From an uncultured Clostridia bacterium (GTDB taxonomy: Bacteria; Bacillota; Clostridia; Christensenellales; CAG-138): a stretch of 34,459 bases of DNA. Location of the stretch: contig CALVLD010000020.1 of the NCBI GenBank assembly GCA_944336475.1, positions 1 through 34,459 on the forward strand, in the 5' to 3' direction. Every line of letters begins with the position of its first letter. Position 1 is the first letter of the stretch. Shown here piece by piece: positions 1 to 9,282 of this stretch. A program made the translations under genes and the position numbers. The notes beneath the pieces are model-generated. The model was not told the DNA's origin and ran no database searches. It saw only the letters and a program-made list of their open reading frames with translations.

Positions 1-70
1 CTATACCCTTTTTTCACCACTACCCACTGTGAAATTTTCTTCATTTGGGTCTTGACTTTTTATTTGCAGA

Positions 71-230
71 CTCCCTTTGCACAGGGGAGGCGTTGGTGTG
101 GCTTTGCCCGTGAAACCTCCCTTTGCACAAGGGAGGCGTTGAGTGCGTTCTTTGCCGTGATACATCCCTTGACACAGGGGAGGCTTTTGGTGTGGGTGTG
201 CCGTGTTGCTCCCATTTGCATGGGGAGGGC
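71..230. repeat. Four degenerate tandem units of ~46 bp, each with a short palindrome
   Basis: Palindromic cores of the type CTCCC-TTTGCACA-GGGAG occur near 71-92, 116-138, 164-184 and 208-230, about 46 bp apart. The stretches between them are also alike (GTTGGTGTGGC... then a GCCGTGA-like end), so the whole unit repeats and not only the palindrome. Related sequence recurs to the right of the mobile element near 9100-9150. This looks like a host dispersed REP- or MITE-like family. The rest of positions 1-300 holds no convincing gene. Confidence 0.6.
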
Positions 231-304
231 TTGTTAACGAAGGCTGATAATCAGCTTTTGCTCTGTATCCCGAAAATGTCTCCCTGAACGAATAGCGTAC
301 TCCC

Positions 305-354
305 AAGGCTCCTTTGTGTAAAGGGAGCTGTCAGCAAAGCTGGCTGAGGGATTG
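305..354 (+). repeat. Host dispersed repeat, left copy
   Basis: This copy begins with a GGCTCC-TTTGTGTAAA-GGGAGC hairpin, continues through GCTGTCAGC and ends in GAGGGATTG. A related copy in the opposite orientation lies at 9061-9117 beyond the other end of the mobile element, and a fragment at 10617-10643. I recall similar intergenic repeats from Faecalibacterium and relatives, but could not check that here. Confidence 0.6.
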
Positions 355-432
355 GGAAGAAACTATTGCAGCATATTATCTAACAAGCCAATAAGCCAAC
401 GAAAAGCGAAAGAAAAAGCAGCTCGCCAATCG

Positions 433-457
433 GCGGGGGTCATAAGAAAGTAATATT
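433..457 (+). other. Left terminal motif of the mobile element (probable recombinase half-site)
   Basis: TCGGCGGG, five bases, then TAAGAAAGTAAT. The same two blocks, separated by six bases, appear inverted at 9003-9028 beyond the other end of the element. Inward-facing matched motifs just outside the last genes fit the two halves of a serine recombinase att site. The exact crossover dinucleotide cannot be read from one sequence. Confidence 0.55.
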
Positions 458-469
458 GCTTTTTGCAGG

Positions 470-2563
<2,094 letters not shown>

Positions 2564-2586
2564 GGTGGTTTCCTTTCTCCGATGGC

Positions 2587-4080
2587 TCATCGGTCTATAT
2601 TGTGATTTCTGGTTTTGCTCTGCTGCGGTGCGTCCTCTTTCAGCGCAATATCCACATAGCGGCGGATTTTTTGCAGATCGGAAACGACTTCCCGCTGTGC
2701 TTTCAGCTTGGCGTACTCCGCTTCGTTCTCGGCGGTCAACTTCGCAAGCTCAGTCTGCCACGCTTTAGGGGTCAGTTTCATATCCGGCAAGTTCGCCCGC
2801 AGATAACGGTTAGCCGCTTCCCATATCGTGAGGTCGGCTCGATGCGTTTCTGCAAACTTTTCCTGCTTGCCTTTCCAACGGATTTGCTTGTATTCATCAT
2901 GGACGGGCTTTGTCTTTTGGAAGTTCTGCGCCTGCTCAATCAGCTTTTGTAGCTGCTTAATTCTCGCTTCCCTCGGCTTCATAGCACCACGGATTTCGCT
3001 TGCCTTGTCGCTGACAGAGGACAGGGCAGCGTCCAATTCCTCCAGAGTGAAGATACCCTTTTCCGCAAGAAGATTGACCGCTTTGGAAATGGCTTTGAGT
3101 TCATCGGCGGTGTGCTGTTGCTGCCAACTCTGCGAATACTTCCTGCCCTTTGCTTTCTGAATATCCAGATGGCGGAACAGCAGCGTTGACAGGTCGGGAG
3201 ATTTCGGCTGTTGCGGCTCGGCTCGCAAGGCTTCCTTTGCCTTGAAAATCTCGGACAGCCATTCTTTCAGCTTGCCGATCTGCGCCCGAATTTCACGGAG
3301 CATACGATTAGCCGCCTTGATACTGCGGTTGAGTTCGCCACGCTCGGTAACGATGCCTTTCTTCTCCATCTGTGATGCCGCCACGCCGATGTGAACAGTC
3401 GGGATTTGCTCAATGCCCTGCCGTTCATAGCTGCGGTGGTCGATGCGTTCCGGGCGGTTACTCTGCTCCAAAAAACTGTTGGCAAGGTCAGCCCACGCCT
3501 TGCGCCAGACCTCGGCGTTGTCGTGGCTGTTCCAGTCCACAAGGTCAACTTTTCGTGTCTTGTATCTGCCGCTTGCAAGACGGATGCGCTCGCCATTTTC
3601 ATCAAGCACATATTCCTTTTTGGATTTCGGAAGCCACTTACCCTGCTCGTCCATCGGGCGCATCGTCAAGAGGATATGGGCGTGGGGATTGCCGCTGCCT
3701 GTGTCGTGGATATTGAAGTCGGCGCACATTCCTTTGGAAACAAATTGAGAGGAACAGTATTCACGGACAAGCCGTAACTGTTCCTCTCTGGATAACTCTA
3801 TGGGCAGGGCAACTTCCAACTCTCTTGCCAGTTGGGAATTGCCCGCCTTTTCGATTTCCTCCACGCTGTTCCATAGCGTTCCCCGGTCTTTGAAGCCTAG
3901 TGGAGCATTGGGTGGCAGCAGGATTTCGGAATGGACGATGCCGCCTTTCTTGGTGTAGTCGTGGGTTATGCCGTCCCACTCGTTTGTGATTTTCTCGCCG
4001 CTTCGGTAGGCGGCTGCTGCGACTGCGGATTTACCGCTGCCACGGCTGACGATCTTAATGCTGCAATGGTAAATTGCGAT
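2587..4080 (-). CDS. MobA/MobL family relaxase, apparent ATC start
   Basis: Nicks oriT and stays bound to the 5' end of the transferred strand during mobilization. The reading frame is open and family-like from 4080: it reads IAIYHCSIKIVSRGSGKSAV, then AAAAYRSGEKITNEWDG, the standard MobA/MobL N-terminus. It reaches the metal-binding motif in ADFNIHDTGSGNPHAHILL (HxD...PHxH) and a long helical C-terminal region. The first ATG in frame is only at 3864, inside the relaxase fold, and would remove the N-terminal tyrosines and helix. A good site (GGGAGG, 7 nt) stands before the ATC codon at 4078-4080, where relatives would have ATG. The protein would be about 497 residues. Either ATC/ATT initiation is used or the start codon has mutated, lowering or abolishing mobilization. 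The oriT lies just upstream. Confidence 0.85.
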   Translation of the reverse strand: MAIYHCSIKIVSRGSGKSAVAAAAYRSGEKITNEWDGITHDYTKKGGIVHSEILLPPNAPLGFKDRGTLWNSVEEIEKAGNSQLARELEVALPIELSREEQLRLVREYCSSQFVSKGMCADFNIHDTGSGNPHAHILLTMRPMDEQGKWLPKSKKEYVLDENGERIRLASGRYKTRKVDLVDWNSHDNAEVWRKAWADLANSFLEQSNRPERIDHRSYERQGIEQIPTVHIGVAASQMEKKGIVTERGELNRSIKAANRMLREIRAQIGKLKEWLSEIFKAKEALRAEPQQPKSPDLSTLLFRHLDIQKAKGRKYSQSWQQQHTADELKAISKAVNLLAEKGIFTLEELDAALSSVSDKASEIRGAMKPREARIKQLQKLIEQAQNFQKTKPVHDEYKQIRWKGKQEKFAETHRADLTIWEAANRYLRANLPDMKLTPKAWQTELAKLTAENEAEYAKLKAQREVVSDLQKIRRYVDIALKEDAPQQSKTRNHNIDR

Positions 4081-4283
4081 AGTACCACCTCCCGGTTTCG
4101 GTTATTCAGACTTGTGGAAAGTGAATAGCTTGCGAAGCAAGGTATTCGCTTTCCGCAAGTGCGCTAAAGGGTAGACAGCGCAATCTGTCGCAGGGAAAAT
4201 GCAGTTTTCCCTGTGCGGCGCAAGCCGCCAATGTGGGAGCGTGGATTTCCCTAGCTCCCACAAAGCCCTCGGCAGAGCGCACG

Positions 4284-4325
4284 ACACCCGACAGGGTGTA
4301 TAAGTGCGCCCTTGTAAACAAGGGT
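4284..4325 (+). other. oriT with IncQ-like nick region
   Basis: An inverted repeat ACACCC/GGGTGT (4284-4299) is followed directly by TAAGTGCGCCCT (4301-4312). The core TAAGTGCG|CCCT is the nick-region consensus of the RSF1010/R1162 (IncQ, MobA/MobL-type) oriT family, with the same order of inverted repeat then nick. A palindrome CCCTTGT-AA-ACAAGGG overlaps the right side (4309-4324). Further hairpins fill 4110-4280, including GTGGGAGC/GCTCCCAC near 4230-4262. The position between the DUF3847 gene and the relaxase gene is the expected one. Confidence 0.8.
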
Positions 4326-4326
4326 A

Positions 4327-4623
4327 TTATTCCGTAGTCCCTCCCTCGGCTCGCTTTTTTAAAAATGCTCTTGCTTCCTCGCTGTGTACTGCTTGGTAAA
4401 GGTAGTCTTTCGCTTCCTCATCCGTCATGGCGATCAGCTCCGGCACGATGCTTTCTAGATAGCCGCCACGGGCGCAAAGGCGGTGCGTTCTGATGCGGCG
4501 TTCCTCTACGCTCAACTTCCGTGTCAGCATCTTCTCCCGGTTTTGATATTGCTGTAGCTGCTTCTGTGCGAGTTCCAATTCGGCGTTACACTCTGCAAGG
4601 GTGGTCGGTTGTTTTCTCGGCAT
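4327..4623 (-). CDS. DUF3847-like mobilization accessory protein
   Basis: A 98-residue charged protein. It starts MPRKQPTTLAECNAELELAQ, forms a predicted coiled coil (KQLQQYQNREKMLTRKLS), then has RRIRTHRLCARGGYLESI, the most recognisable DUF3847 segment, and ends acidic. Proteins of this family sit next to MobA/MobL relaxases in Gram-positive elements and are probably oriT-binding accessory factors like MobC. That role is inferred from position. The start at 4623 has AGGAGG 6 nt upstream. It lies directly on the upstream side of oriT, so relaxosome proteins could repress it. Confidence 0.75.
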   Translation of the reverse strand: MPRKQPTTLAECNAELELAQKQLQQYQNREKMLTRKLSVEERRIRTHRLCARGGYLESIVPELIAMTDEEAKDYLYQAVHSEEARAFLKKRAEGGTTE

Positions 4624-4654
4624 ATCGTTCCTCCTGTGATTTTGTTTTGGATAT

Positions 4655-4688
4655 GAAAAGACCGCCTACCTTTTGCAGTAGACGGTCT
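4655..4688 (-). terminator. Terminator of the restriction-modification cassette
   Basis: AGACCG-C-CTAC (4659-4669) pairs with GTAG-A-CGGTCT (4678-4688). On the minus strand the stem is followed by TTTT. It lies 10 bp after the small zinc-ribbon gene and closes the cassette before the mobilization genes. Confidence 0.7.
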
Positions 4689-4698
4689 GCCATTCTTT

Positions 4699-4878
4699 TT
4701 ATCGGCAATCTTTACACCAAGACTGGTTTCTGACTTGCCCATTTTCGCTTTTTTTCATTTTTCTATAACCAAAGTCACTCAACGGTTTTTCTTTGCCACA
4801 GTGAGGGCAAATACGAGTAGGCTCGCTACCGTTGTATCCACTTGATTGAATAATTGGTCTTTGCTTATTGTCTGCCAT
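4699..4878 (-). CDS. Small zinc-ribbon protein
   Basis: A 59-residue protein with two cysteine pairs, CPHCGKEKPLSDF and WCKDCR at the very end, spaced as in a zinc ribbon. The same pattern opens many HNH endonucleases (a CxxCG-K-PLSDF segment, then WCxxC), but here the protein stops right after the second pair, so no HNH domain is present. It could be a truncated HNH protein or a stand-alone DNA- or protein-binding ribbon. The start at 4878 has AAGGAGG about 9 nt upstream; an upstream in-frame ATG at 4920 overlaps the endonuclease end and is less likely. It is last in the R-M cassette, before a terminator, which suggests a role linked to restriction or its control, but this is unproven. Confidence 0.7.
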   Translation of the reverse strand: MADNKQRPIIQSSGYNGSEPTRICPHCGKEKPLSDFGYRKMKKSENGQVRNQSWCKDCR

Positions 4879-4906
4879 GCTTTTCACCCTCCTTTTTAGC
4901 GAAGAG

Positions 4907-6178
4907 TTATTCCTCAACAATTCCCAAAATCCAGTTTATCCAACCTATGACTGTCGAAGAACGCCGTAAATATGTGCTGTCAGCTTCAACATGATATAGG
5001 CTTGAGTTCTTCATAATTTGGATGATGGTTTGTTTATCCGGCATTTCTCCGCATTGTAGATGTAACTTTAAGGTTTCGTTGAATACCTTGTGCATCAATA
5101 TCTGTGTCACAAGAGCAAGTTGGCGTTCCTTGTACTCCAATCTCATTATATGATGTCCACGGGCAGACAACTGGAAAAGAATGTTCCCATCTTCATCATG
5201 CCCTTTGTCGATAAGCCCAAGGTATCGCCCTGCATCAGTATAATAATTTGTCTGCCGCTCATCAAATGCGTATTCCGATGTTATATCTTGCTTTGTCATC
5301 GGTTTCTCATTTAACAACTCGATAAGGTTTACTATCCGGGACATACGGTCAGCTTGGGGAAATGAAATTTCAGGCTCAGCTACCAACTGAACAGTTGTCA
5401 AAAGGTTTTCAATATCTGACAAGCAGATTTCGGTTGCGATCACATAATTCTTCTGCTTTACCAATCTGAGCGAATTATAGTTTTGAGGATCGTCAAACTG
5501 ATATTGATACAAGTTAAATATACCGTTTGAAAAGATAAGAAATACTGGCTTGACCGGCTTGGTTACTCGGCTACTCCATACACGGAAAGGGTAGTAAAGT
5601 TGCCTCACAAGAAAATCATCAGACAAATCCCGCTTCGCTTCAAAAAGAGAAAGATAGTTAATTCCCTCGTATGCAGCATCAATTTCTATTTGAGAATTTG
5701 ATACAGCTACATATTTCGTGCCGGTTCCCGTTTCAATATTAAAGCCAAAACCGCCGGAACTCATGCGACCGCTTACTGTTGACACGAGAGCATCATCTTC
5801 TAAAAAATCACTCAATATACCACAAGCGTTTGCACAATTCAAAGCAATAGCTTCGCTTACGAGAAACTGCGGCATTAGGCTTTGGATATGGGCGGGAATT
5901 GAAATTCTCTGCGCATCGGCAACAGGGGGTTCAAATTCTTTATATGCAGAGAATGATGAAATAACATAATCTCCACGAGTAATAGGCAAAATTGCTAATC
6001 CATTGTCTGCAAAAATAGTTGGGAGATTAACTTTATGGTCAAACTTGGTCATTAGTCTTGGTTCACGAAATTCTTTGATTTGGTTTGCCGATATTACAAA
6101 CTGACCATTCCTTTGAATTTCATTAAGAATATTGTACTTGTCAAAGAGGGCTTGCCAAGCAGTATCATTCAGCCCCAT
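4907..6178 (-). CDS. Putative type II restriction endonuclease (PD-(D/E)XK type)
   Basis: A 423-residue protein encoded right behind, and overlapping by 14 nt, an adenine-specific DNA methylase, the usual layout of a type II restriction-modification pair. No close named family is recognised with certainty. The segment EIDAAYEGINYLSLFEAKRD (about residues 165-185), followed by a helix, fits a PD-(D/E)XK catalytic core with EAK as the E-x-K part. The C-terminal third (after about residue 290) looks like winged-helix DNA-binding sequence: NEKPMTKQDITSEYAFDERQ, then YYTDAGRYLGLID. Its codons and base composition are clearly more AT-rich than the flanking mobilization genes. The ribosome binding site is distant (GGAGG 15 nt up), so translation may depend on the methylase. 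Expected role: cutting unmethylated invading DNA. Confidence 0.65.
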   Translation of the reverse strand: MGLNDTAWQALFDKYNILNEIQRNGQFVISANQIKEFREPRLMTKFDHKVNLPTIFADNGLAILPITRGDYVISSFSAYKEFEPPVADAQRISIPAHIQSLMPQFLVSEAIALNCANACGILSDFLEDDALVSTVSGRMSSGGFGFNIETGTGTKYVAVSNSQIEIDAAYEGINYLSLFEAKRDLSDDFLVRQLYYPFRVWSSRVTKPVKPVFLIFSNGIFNLYQYQFDDPQNYNSLRLVKQKNYVIATEICLSDIENLLTTVQLVAEPEISFPQADRMSRIVNLIELLNEKPMTKQDITSEYAFDERQTNYYTDAGRYLGLIDKGHDEDGNILFQLSARGHHIMRLEYKERQLALVTQILMHKVFNETLKLHLQCGEMPDKQTIIQIMKNSSLYHVEADSTYLRRSSTVIGWINWILGIVEE

Positions 6179-7007
6179 AATTTCTGATTAGCACCTCCTC
6201 TATTGCCCCGCGCTTGCTTGCATCTGCATTAATTGCTCGCTTTGCCTTTACGATTGTAATATCGTAATCCTTATACAAATCCTTGATAAAATCGGTGGCT
6301 GAGTTAGAAAGCATGAATTTTACTCCACGCTTCGTCAGCTCATCACAGCACTGCTTCAATCTAATCTGCTCGTTTCGGTCAAAACCGCCTTTGTTATAAC
6401 CTGTGAAACTTGCTGTATCTGAAACAGGATCGTATGGGGGATCAAGATATACAAAACCGCCTTTATTTACTCGTTTCAAAGTTTCAGCAAAATCCTCGCT
6501 ATAAAATGTGATATTGCTTGATGCAAAATATTTGCTAACAGCCCGAAGAACAGGCTCATTAACTATATTAGGGTTTTTGTAGTGACCAAACGGAGAATTA
6601 AACTCACCAGAAGAATTAACCCGGAAAAGCCCATTGAAACAAGTTTTGTTAAGATAGATCAATCTGGAAGCTCGTTTAACCTTTGTCATCGCTTGATATG
6701 CTTCCTTATCTCTATCCATATCTCGCAGTGCATAAAAATACTCGGAAGTATTTTCGTGTTTTTTCAAATCTTCAAGCAGAGATTCGAGGTCGTCACGGAT
6801 TGTTTCGTAAACAGCTACCAAATCTCCGTTTAAGTCATTGACGATAGCTTTAGATGGCTGAATTGAAAAAAGAACAGCACCGCCACCTAAAAATGGCTCA
6901 CAGTAAGAAGCGATCCGCTTTGGAAGCAAAGGCGTAATCTCATCTAAAAGCTGGCGTTTTCCGCCAACCCACTTGACAACTGGGGCAACCAGTTTGTTCT
7001 TTGCCAT
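6165..7007 (-). CDS. DNA adenine methylase (Dam/DpnM/MboIA class)
   Basis: A 280-residue N6-adenine methyltransferase with the alpha-class order. The N-terminal SAM motif is PVVKWVGGKRQLL plus FLGGGAVLF, the middle has YLNKTCFNGLFRVN, and the catalytic motif YLDPPYDPVS is near residue 195. This is the length and layout of Dam-type enzymes, many of which modify GATC, but the site cannot be read from sequence. It probably protects element and host DNA from the overlapping endonuclease gene. The start at 7007 has AGGAGG 7 nt upstream; the GTG at 7013 is less likely. A consensus promoter (7040-7068) lies just upstream, so this gene heads its own transcription unit within the element. Confidence 0.93.
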   Translation of the reverse strand: MAKNKLVAPVVKWVGGKRQLLDEITPLLPKRIASYCEPFLGGGAVLFSIQPSKAIVNDLNGDLVAVYETIRDDLESLLEDLKKHENTSEYFYALRDMDRDKEAYQAMTKVKRASRLIYLNKTCFNGLFRVNSSGEFNSPFGHYKNPNIVNEPVLRAVSKYFASSNITFYSEDFAETLKRVNKGGFVYLDPPYDPVSDTASFTGYNKGGFDRNEQIRLKQCCDELTKRGVKFMLSNSATDFIKDLYKDYDITIVKAKRAINADASKRGAIEEVLIRNYGAE

Positions 7008-7039
7008 TACCACACCTCCTCACAGATCTTTTCATAATA

Positions 7040-7068
7040 ATTATAGCAAAACAGCCTCGATTTTTCAA
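7040..7068 (-). promoter_or_regulatory. Promoter of the restriction-modification cassette
   Basis: On the minus strand, TTGAAA (7063-7068), a 17-bp spacer and TATAAT (7040-7045). The -35 box overlaps the stop region of the preceding small gene. It gives the methylase cassette transcription independent of the element operon. Confidence 0.8.
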
Positions 7069-7364
7069 TCACCTCGCTGCATAAAGTTTGTAACTTTTTT
7101 GGCATATTTGCTTGCAGCCTGTCGTCGTTCCTCACTGTATGGGGCGGTCAGCCGGAAAGACAATCGCCCCTTTTCAATCTCAAACGCCTTGTAGCCCGTT
7201 TCTGTGTCCTCGTCCGTCACAGTGCAGTGGTCAGAATACCGCTCCGCAAAGGCGGTCAACCGCTTTTTCAAGCTGGTGTTGTGGGTGTAGACAGTGATCC
7301 GTCTCTTGGTTTCGTCAAAGAAGATTTCTGTAGTTTTCTGCCGCTTGGTTAGTCCTGTTCGCAT
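7065..7364 (-). CDS. Conserved-looking hypothetical protein of the element
   Basis: A 99-residue basic protein of unrecognised function, starting MRTGLTKRQKTTEIFFDETK. Alternating hydrophobic and charged residues (RRITVYTHNTSLKKRLTAF) suggest a small mixed alpha/beta fold with a basic C-terminal helix. The start at 7364 has AAAGGAG 5 nt upstream; the frame is open further up but without a better site. It lies between the excisionase gene and the R-M promoter. Small proteins of this kind are common in clostridial mobile elements, but I cannot name a family. Confidence 0.65.
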   Translation of the reverse strand: MRTGLTKRQKTTEIFFDETKRRITVYTHNTSLKKRLTAFAERYSDHCTVTDEDTETGYKAFEIEKGRLSFRLTAPYSEERRQAASKYAKKVTNFMQRGD

Positions 7365-7496
7365 TTTAACTCCTTTCTGCGCTCCACTCCGCAAGGGTGG
7401 TATTTTTCGGCGATTTTTCTCGGCTCTTGAATTGAAGAAAACAGCGATTTTCAAATAGAAACTGTTCGGACAGGTAGTAGTGCGTTCGAGCAGTCG

Positions 7497-7721
7497 TTAT
7501 TGGCTGTTTTCTGTTTTTCTCGGCTCTTGACTGTTGGTGTGTTTTTTCAGCCAGAGCAATAAATCCTGCTTTATGACCAGCTTCCTCCCGCCGATTTTCA
7601 GCGTGGGGAAATCGTCTGCATTCAGCAGATTGTAAGCCCCGGCTTTGGATAGGTGCAACGCTTCGGCAAGCTGCTTTGCGTTCAGCACATCGGGTAGATT
7701 TGCAAACGGCTCTTTGCTCAT
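7497..7721 (-). CDS. Excisionase-type helix-turn-helix protein
   Basis: A 74-residue MerR/Xis-like winged helix. LNAKQLAEALHLSKAGAYNL is the helix-turn-helix, and PTLKIGGRKLVIKQDLLLWL is the beta-hairpin and wing typical of the excisionase family DNA-binding domain. Such proteins bias the recombinase toward excision or regulate element genes. The start at 7721 has AAAGGAG upstream. An in-frame ATG at 7787 would add a cysteine-rich leader overlapping the upstream gene and is judged not to be the start. It lies directly downstream of the sigma-like gene. Confidence 0.85.
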   Translation of the reverse strand: MSKEPFANLPDVLNAKQLAEALHLSKAGAYNLLNADDFPTLKIGGRKLVIKQDLLLWLKKHTNSQEPRKTENSQ

Positions 7722-7787
7722 TGATACTCCTTTCCTACACGAAAAACAGCAGCCACCTTTCGGGTGACTGCTGCCGTTCTGCGTCAT

Positions 7788-8720
7788 TTACTTGTCCAGA
7801 TATTTTCCGTATTCAGCGGTCACAAAATCCTCATAGGCACTTGCGATTTTTGCAATCCGCTTGTGTACCGCACTTGCGGTTTTGTAGCCAACCTTGTCTG
7901 CGATCTCCTGCTCGGTGTGTCCGTCCATTCGTAGCTTCAATATCTCCCGGTCTTTGCCGGTGATATTCTGCTCGGCAAAGGCGGCAATCTGCATTTCGGA
8001 GATAACCATCTGCTCAAACTCGCTTCGTGGGTCGGCTACCTCAAAAATGTCTCCGTTCTCGCTCTCCATCATTTCGTCCAGAGAGATAGGCTTGCCGGAA
8101 CGGTTGTGATACCACTTCCGCATGAAGTCGGTCTTGACGGTGCTACTTGTGGTTTCGTAGTCCTCAACCGTCCTGTTCTCCCAGATAGCATCAATCATCG
8201 GCTGCCAGTTTTCTTCCGCAATTACCATATCGGTGACATTGCCGATCAGATTGCTGAACTGCTGATAGGTCAGCCACGGCACTTCAACACCCTGCGGGAT
8301 ATTGTATAGGTTTTGAAAGCCAAGTCCGTGTTGCTCAAACTTCATTCGGATATATGGAATGATGTTGTATGAGAGCCGCCACAAGGGGAAGTAGCCCGCA
8401 TACTGCTTCATATCGCCGGGAATATCACGGTAGTTTCCCTTGCGGTCTTTCACTTGGAAGAACTGCCATGCACTCCACGAATAGCAATCCCACACAAGCA
8501 GCTTAAACATATCGTCACAAACGATGCTGTCATACTTGTCCGTCCGCAAAACCTCGTAAGGGCAGCGTGGCAAGTCAAAAGCCGGTTTCCACTTCTCGGC
8601 AAGCTCCTTTGGCAGACTGTAAAACAAAGTCAGCCACGATTTGTCGCTATCCTGAGGTATCTCGATGATTTCACCGGGCAGCACCACAAGAAAGCCTTTG
8701 GGGTCTTTCGGTTGTGTCAT
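7788..8720 (-). CDS. Sigma factor-like protein with sigma-4 type HTH
   Basis: A 310-residue protein. The C-terminal ~70 residues (NITGKDREILKLRMDGHTEQ, EIADKVGYKTASAVHKRI) form a region-4-like helix-turn-helix as in sigma factors and LuxR-type regulators. The N-terminal 230 residues, rich in Trp and Tyr, are not recognisable as a normal sigma region 2, so it may be a transcription regulator that reuses a sigma-4 domain. An excellent site (GGAGGTGACGCT) precedes the ATG at 8720. It is the first gene of the minus-strand element operon and probably controls excision or mobilization genes; that is an inference from position. Confidence 0.75.
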   Translation of the reverse strand: MTQPKDPKGFLVVLPGEIIEIPQDSDKSWLTLFYSLPKELAEKWKPAFDLPRCPYEVLRTDKYDSIVCDDMFKLLVWDCYSWSAWQFFQVKDRKGNYRDIPGDMKQYAGYFPLWRLSYNIIPYIRMKFEQHGLGFQNLYNIPQGVEVPWLTYQQFSNLIGNVTDMVIAEENWQPMIDAIWENRTVEDYETTSSTVKTDFMRKWYHNRSGKPISLDEMMESENGDIFEVADPRSEFEQMVISEMQIAAFAEQNITGKDREILKLRMDGHTEQEIADKVGYKTASAVHKRIAKIASAYEDFVTAEYGKYLDK

Positions 8721-8905
8721 AGCGTCACCTCCAATCGTTTATTTTTGCCCCTCTACTATATATGGCATGAGAAAGTTCAAATTGTTCCAATGCGTCAAAA
8801 GTTTTTTGAGATTTTTTGAAAAAACCTCGGAAAGGAATGGAAAGGATAGATACGATATGATTATAGCAAAAAAGTGTGAATAAATCTATTGCTTCTACGC
8901 AAGGG

Positions 8906-8955
8906 CAAAAAAATAAGCGATACTCGGCCAAAAAACCAAGTATCGCTCATTTTTT
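8906..8955. terminator. Bidirectional terminator near the right end of the element
   Basis: AGCGATACTCGG (8916-8927) pairs with CCAAGTATCGCT (8936-8947) with one wobble pair. T-runs follow on both strands (TTTTTT at 8950-8955 on plus; a seven-T run on minus from the A-run before 8914). It would insulate the element from host transcription in both directions. Confidence 0.8.
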
Positions 8956-9002
8956 CGTTAGCCAATCCCGCCTGACAGATGCCGTAAGTGTAATTTTTGG
9001 TG

Positions 9003-9028
9003 AATTACTTTCTTACGAGCACCCGCCG
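9003..9028 (-). other. Right terminal motif of the mobile element (probable recombinase half-site)
   Basis: Read on the minus strand it is TCGGCGGG, six bases, TAAGAAAGTAAT, the inverted partner of 433-457. Both blocks match exactly and only the middle differs by one base in length. It probably marks the right boundary of the element. Confidence 0.55.
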
Positions 9029-9060
9029 AACGTCCTAGGATGCTATTAACTAATGTTACC

Positions 9061-9117
9061 CTACAATCCCTCCGTCACGGCTTCGCTGTGCCACCTGCCT
9101 TTACACAAGGGAGGCTT
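9061..9117 (-). repeat. Host dispersed repeat, right copy (inverted relative to 305-354)
   Basis: On the minus strand it reads AAGCCTCCCTTGTGTAAAGG, then a GGCACAGCGAAGCCGTGAC-like middle and GAGGGATTG, parallel to the copy at 305-354. The pair faces each other across the mobile element, like the two arms of one inverted-repeat element split by the insertion. Confidence 0.6.
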
Positions 9118-9208
9118 GTAGTTGCGGTTGTGCCGGGCCACCTCTTTAGCTTTGGTGCGGCATGGGGTAGCCGCCATATTTATGGACGGACAATAGGTGA
9201 TAATTTTC

Positions 9209-9237
9209 TTGCATACATTGGGAAAAGATGCTATAAT
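9209..9237 (+). promoter_or_regulatory. Promoter of the alcohol dehydrogenase gene
   Basis: TTGCAT (9209-9214), a 17-bp spacer and TATAAT (9232-9237), 46 bp before the start codon. No operator palindrome is obvious. Confidence 0.75.
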
Positions 9238-9282
9238 TTGATACATCCCAAAATCTAAAATCTACCCAAGGAGGATAATACA

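Larger units (their letters stand above)
8721..9208. other. Intergenic right end of the mobile element and junction with host DNA
   Basis: No gene is seen. From left to right it holds the AT-rich leader of the sigma-like gene, a two-way terminator (8906-8955), the right terminal motif (9003-9028) and a host repeat copy (9061-9117) with related REP-like sequence up to about 9175. Confidence 0.6.

Noticed and set aside
71-230. CRISPR array
   Set aside because: The stretches between the palindromes are similar to each other rather than unique, there are only four diverged units, and no cas genes are near.
1-306. 101-residue reading frame on the minus strand
   Set aside because: It runs straight through the palindromic repeat array, has no ribosome binding site, and its composition follows the repeats.
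3761-3979. Frameshifted relaxase suggested by a separate short frame upstream of the ATG at 3864
   Set aside because: The relaxase frame itself is continuous and family-like up to 4080; the short frame is an out-of-frame shadow.
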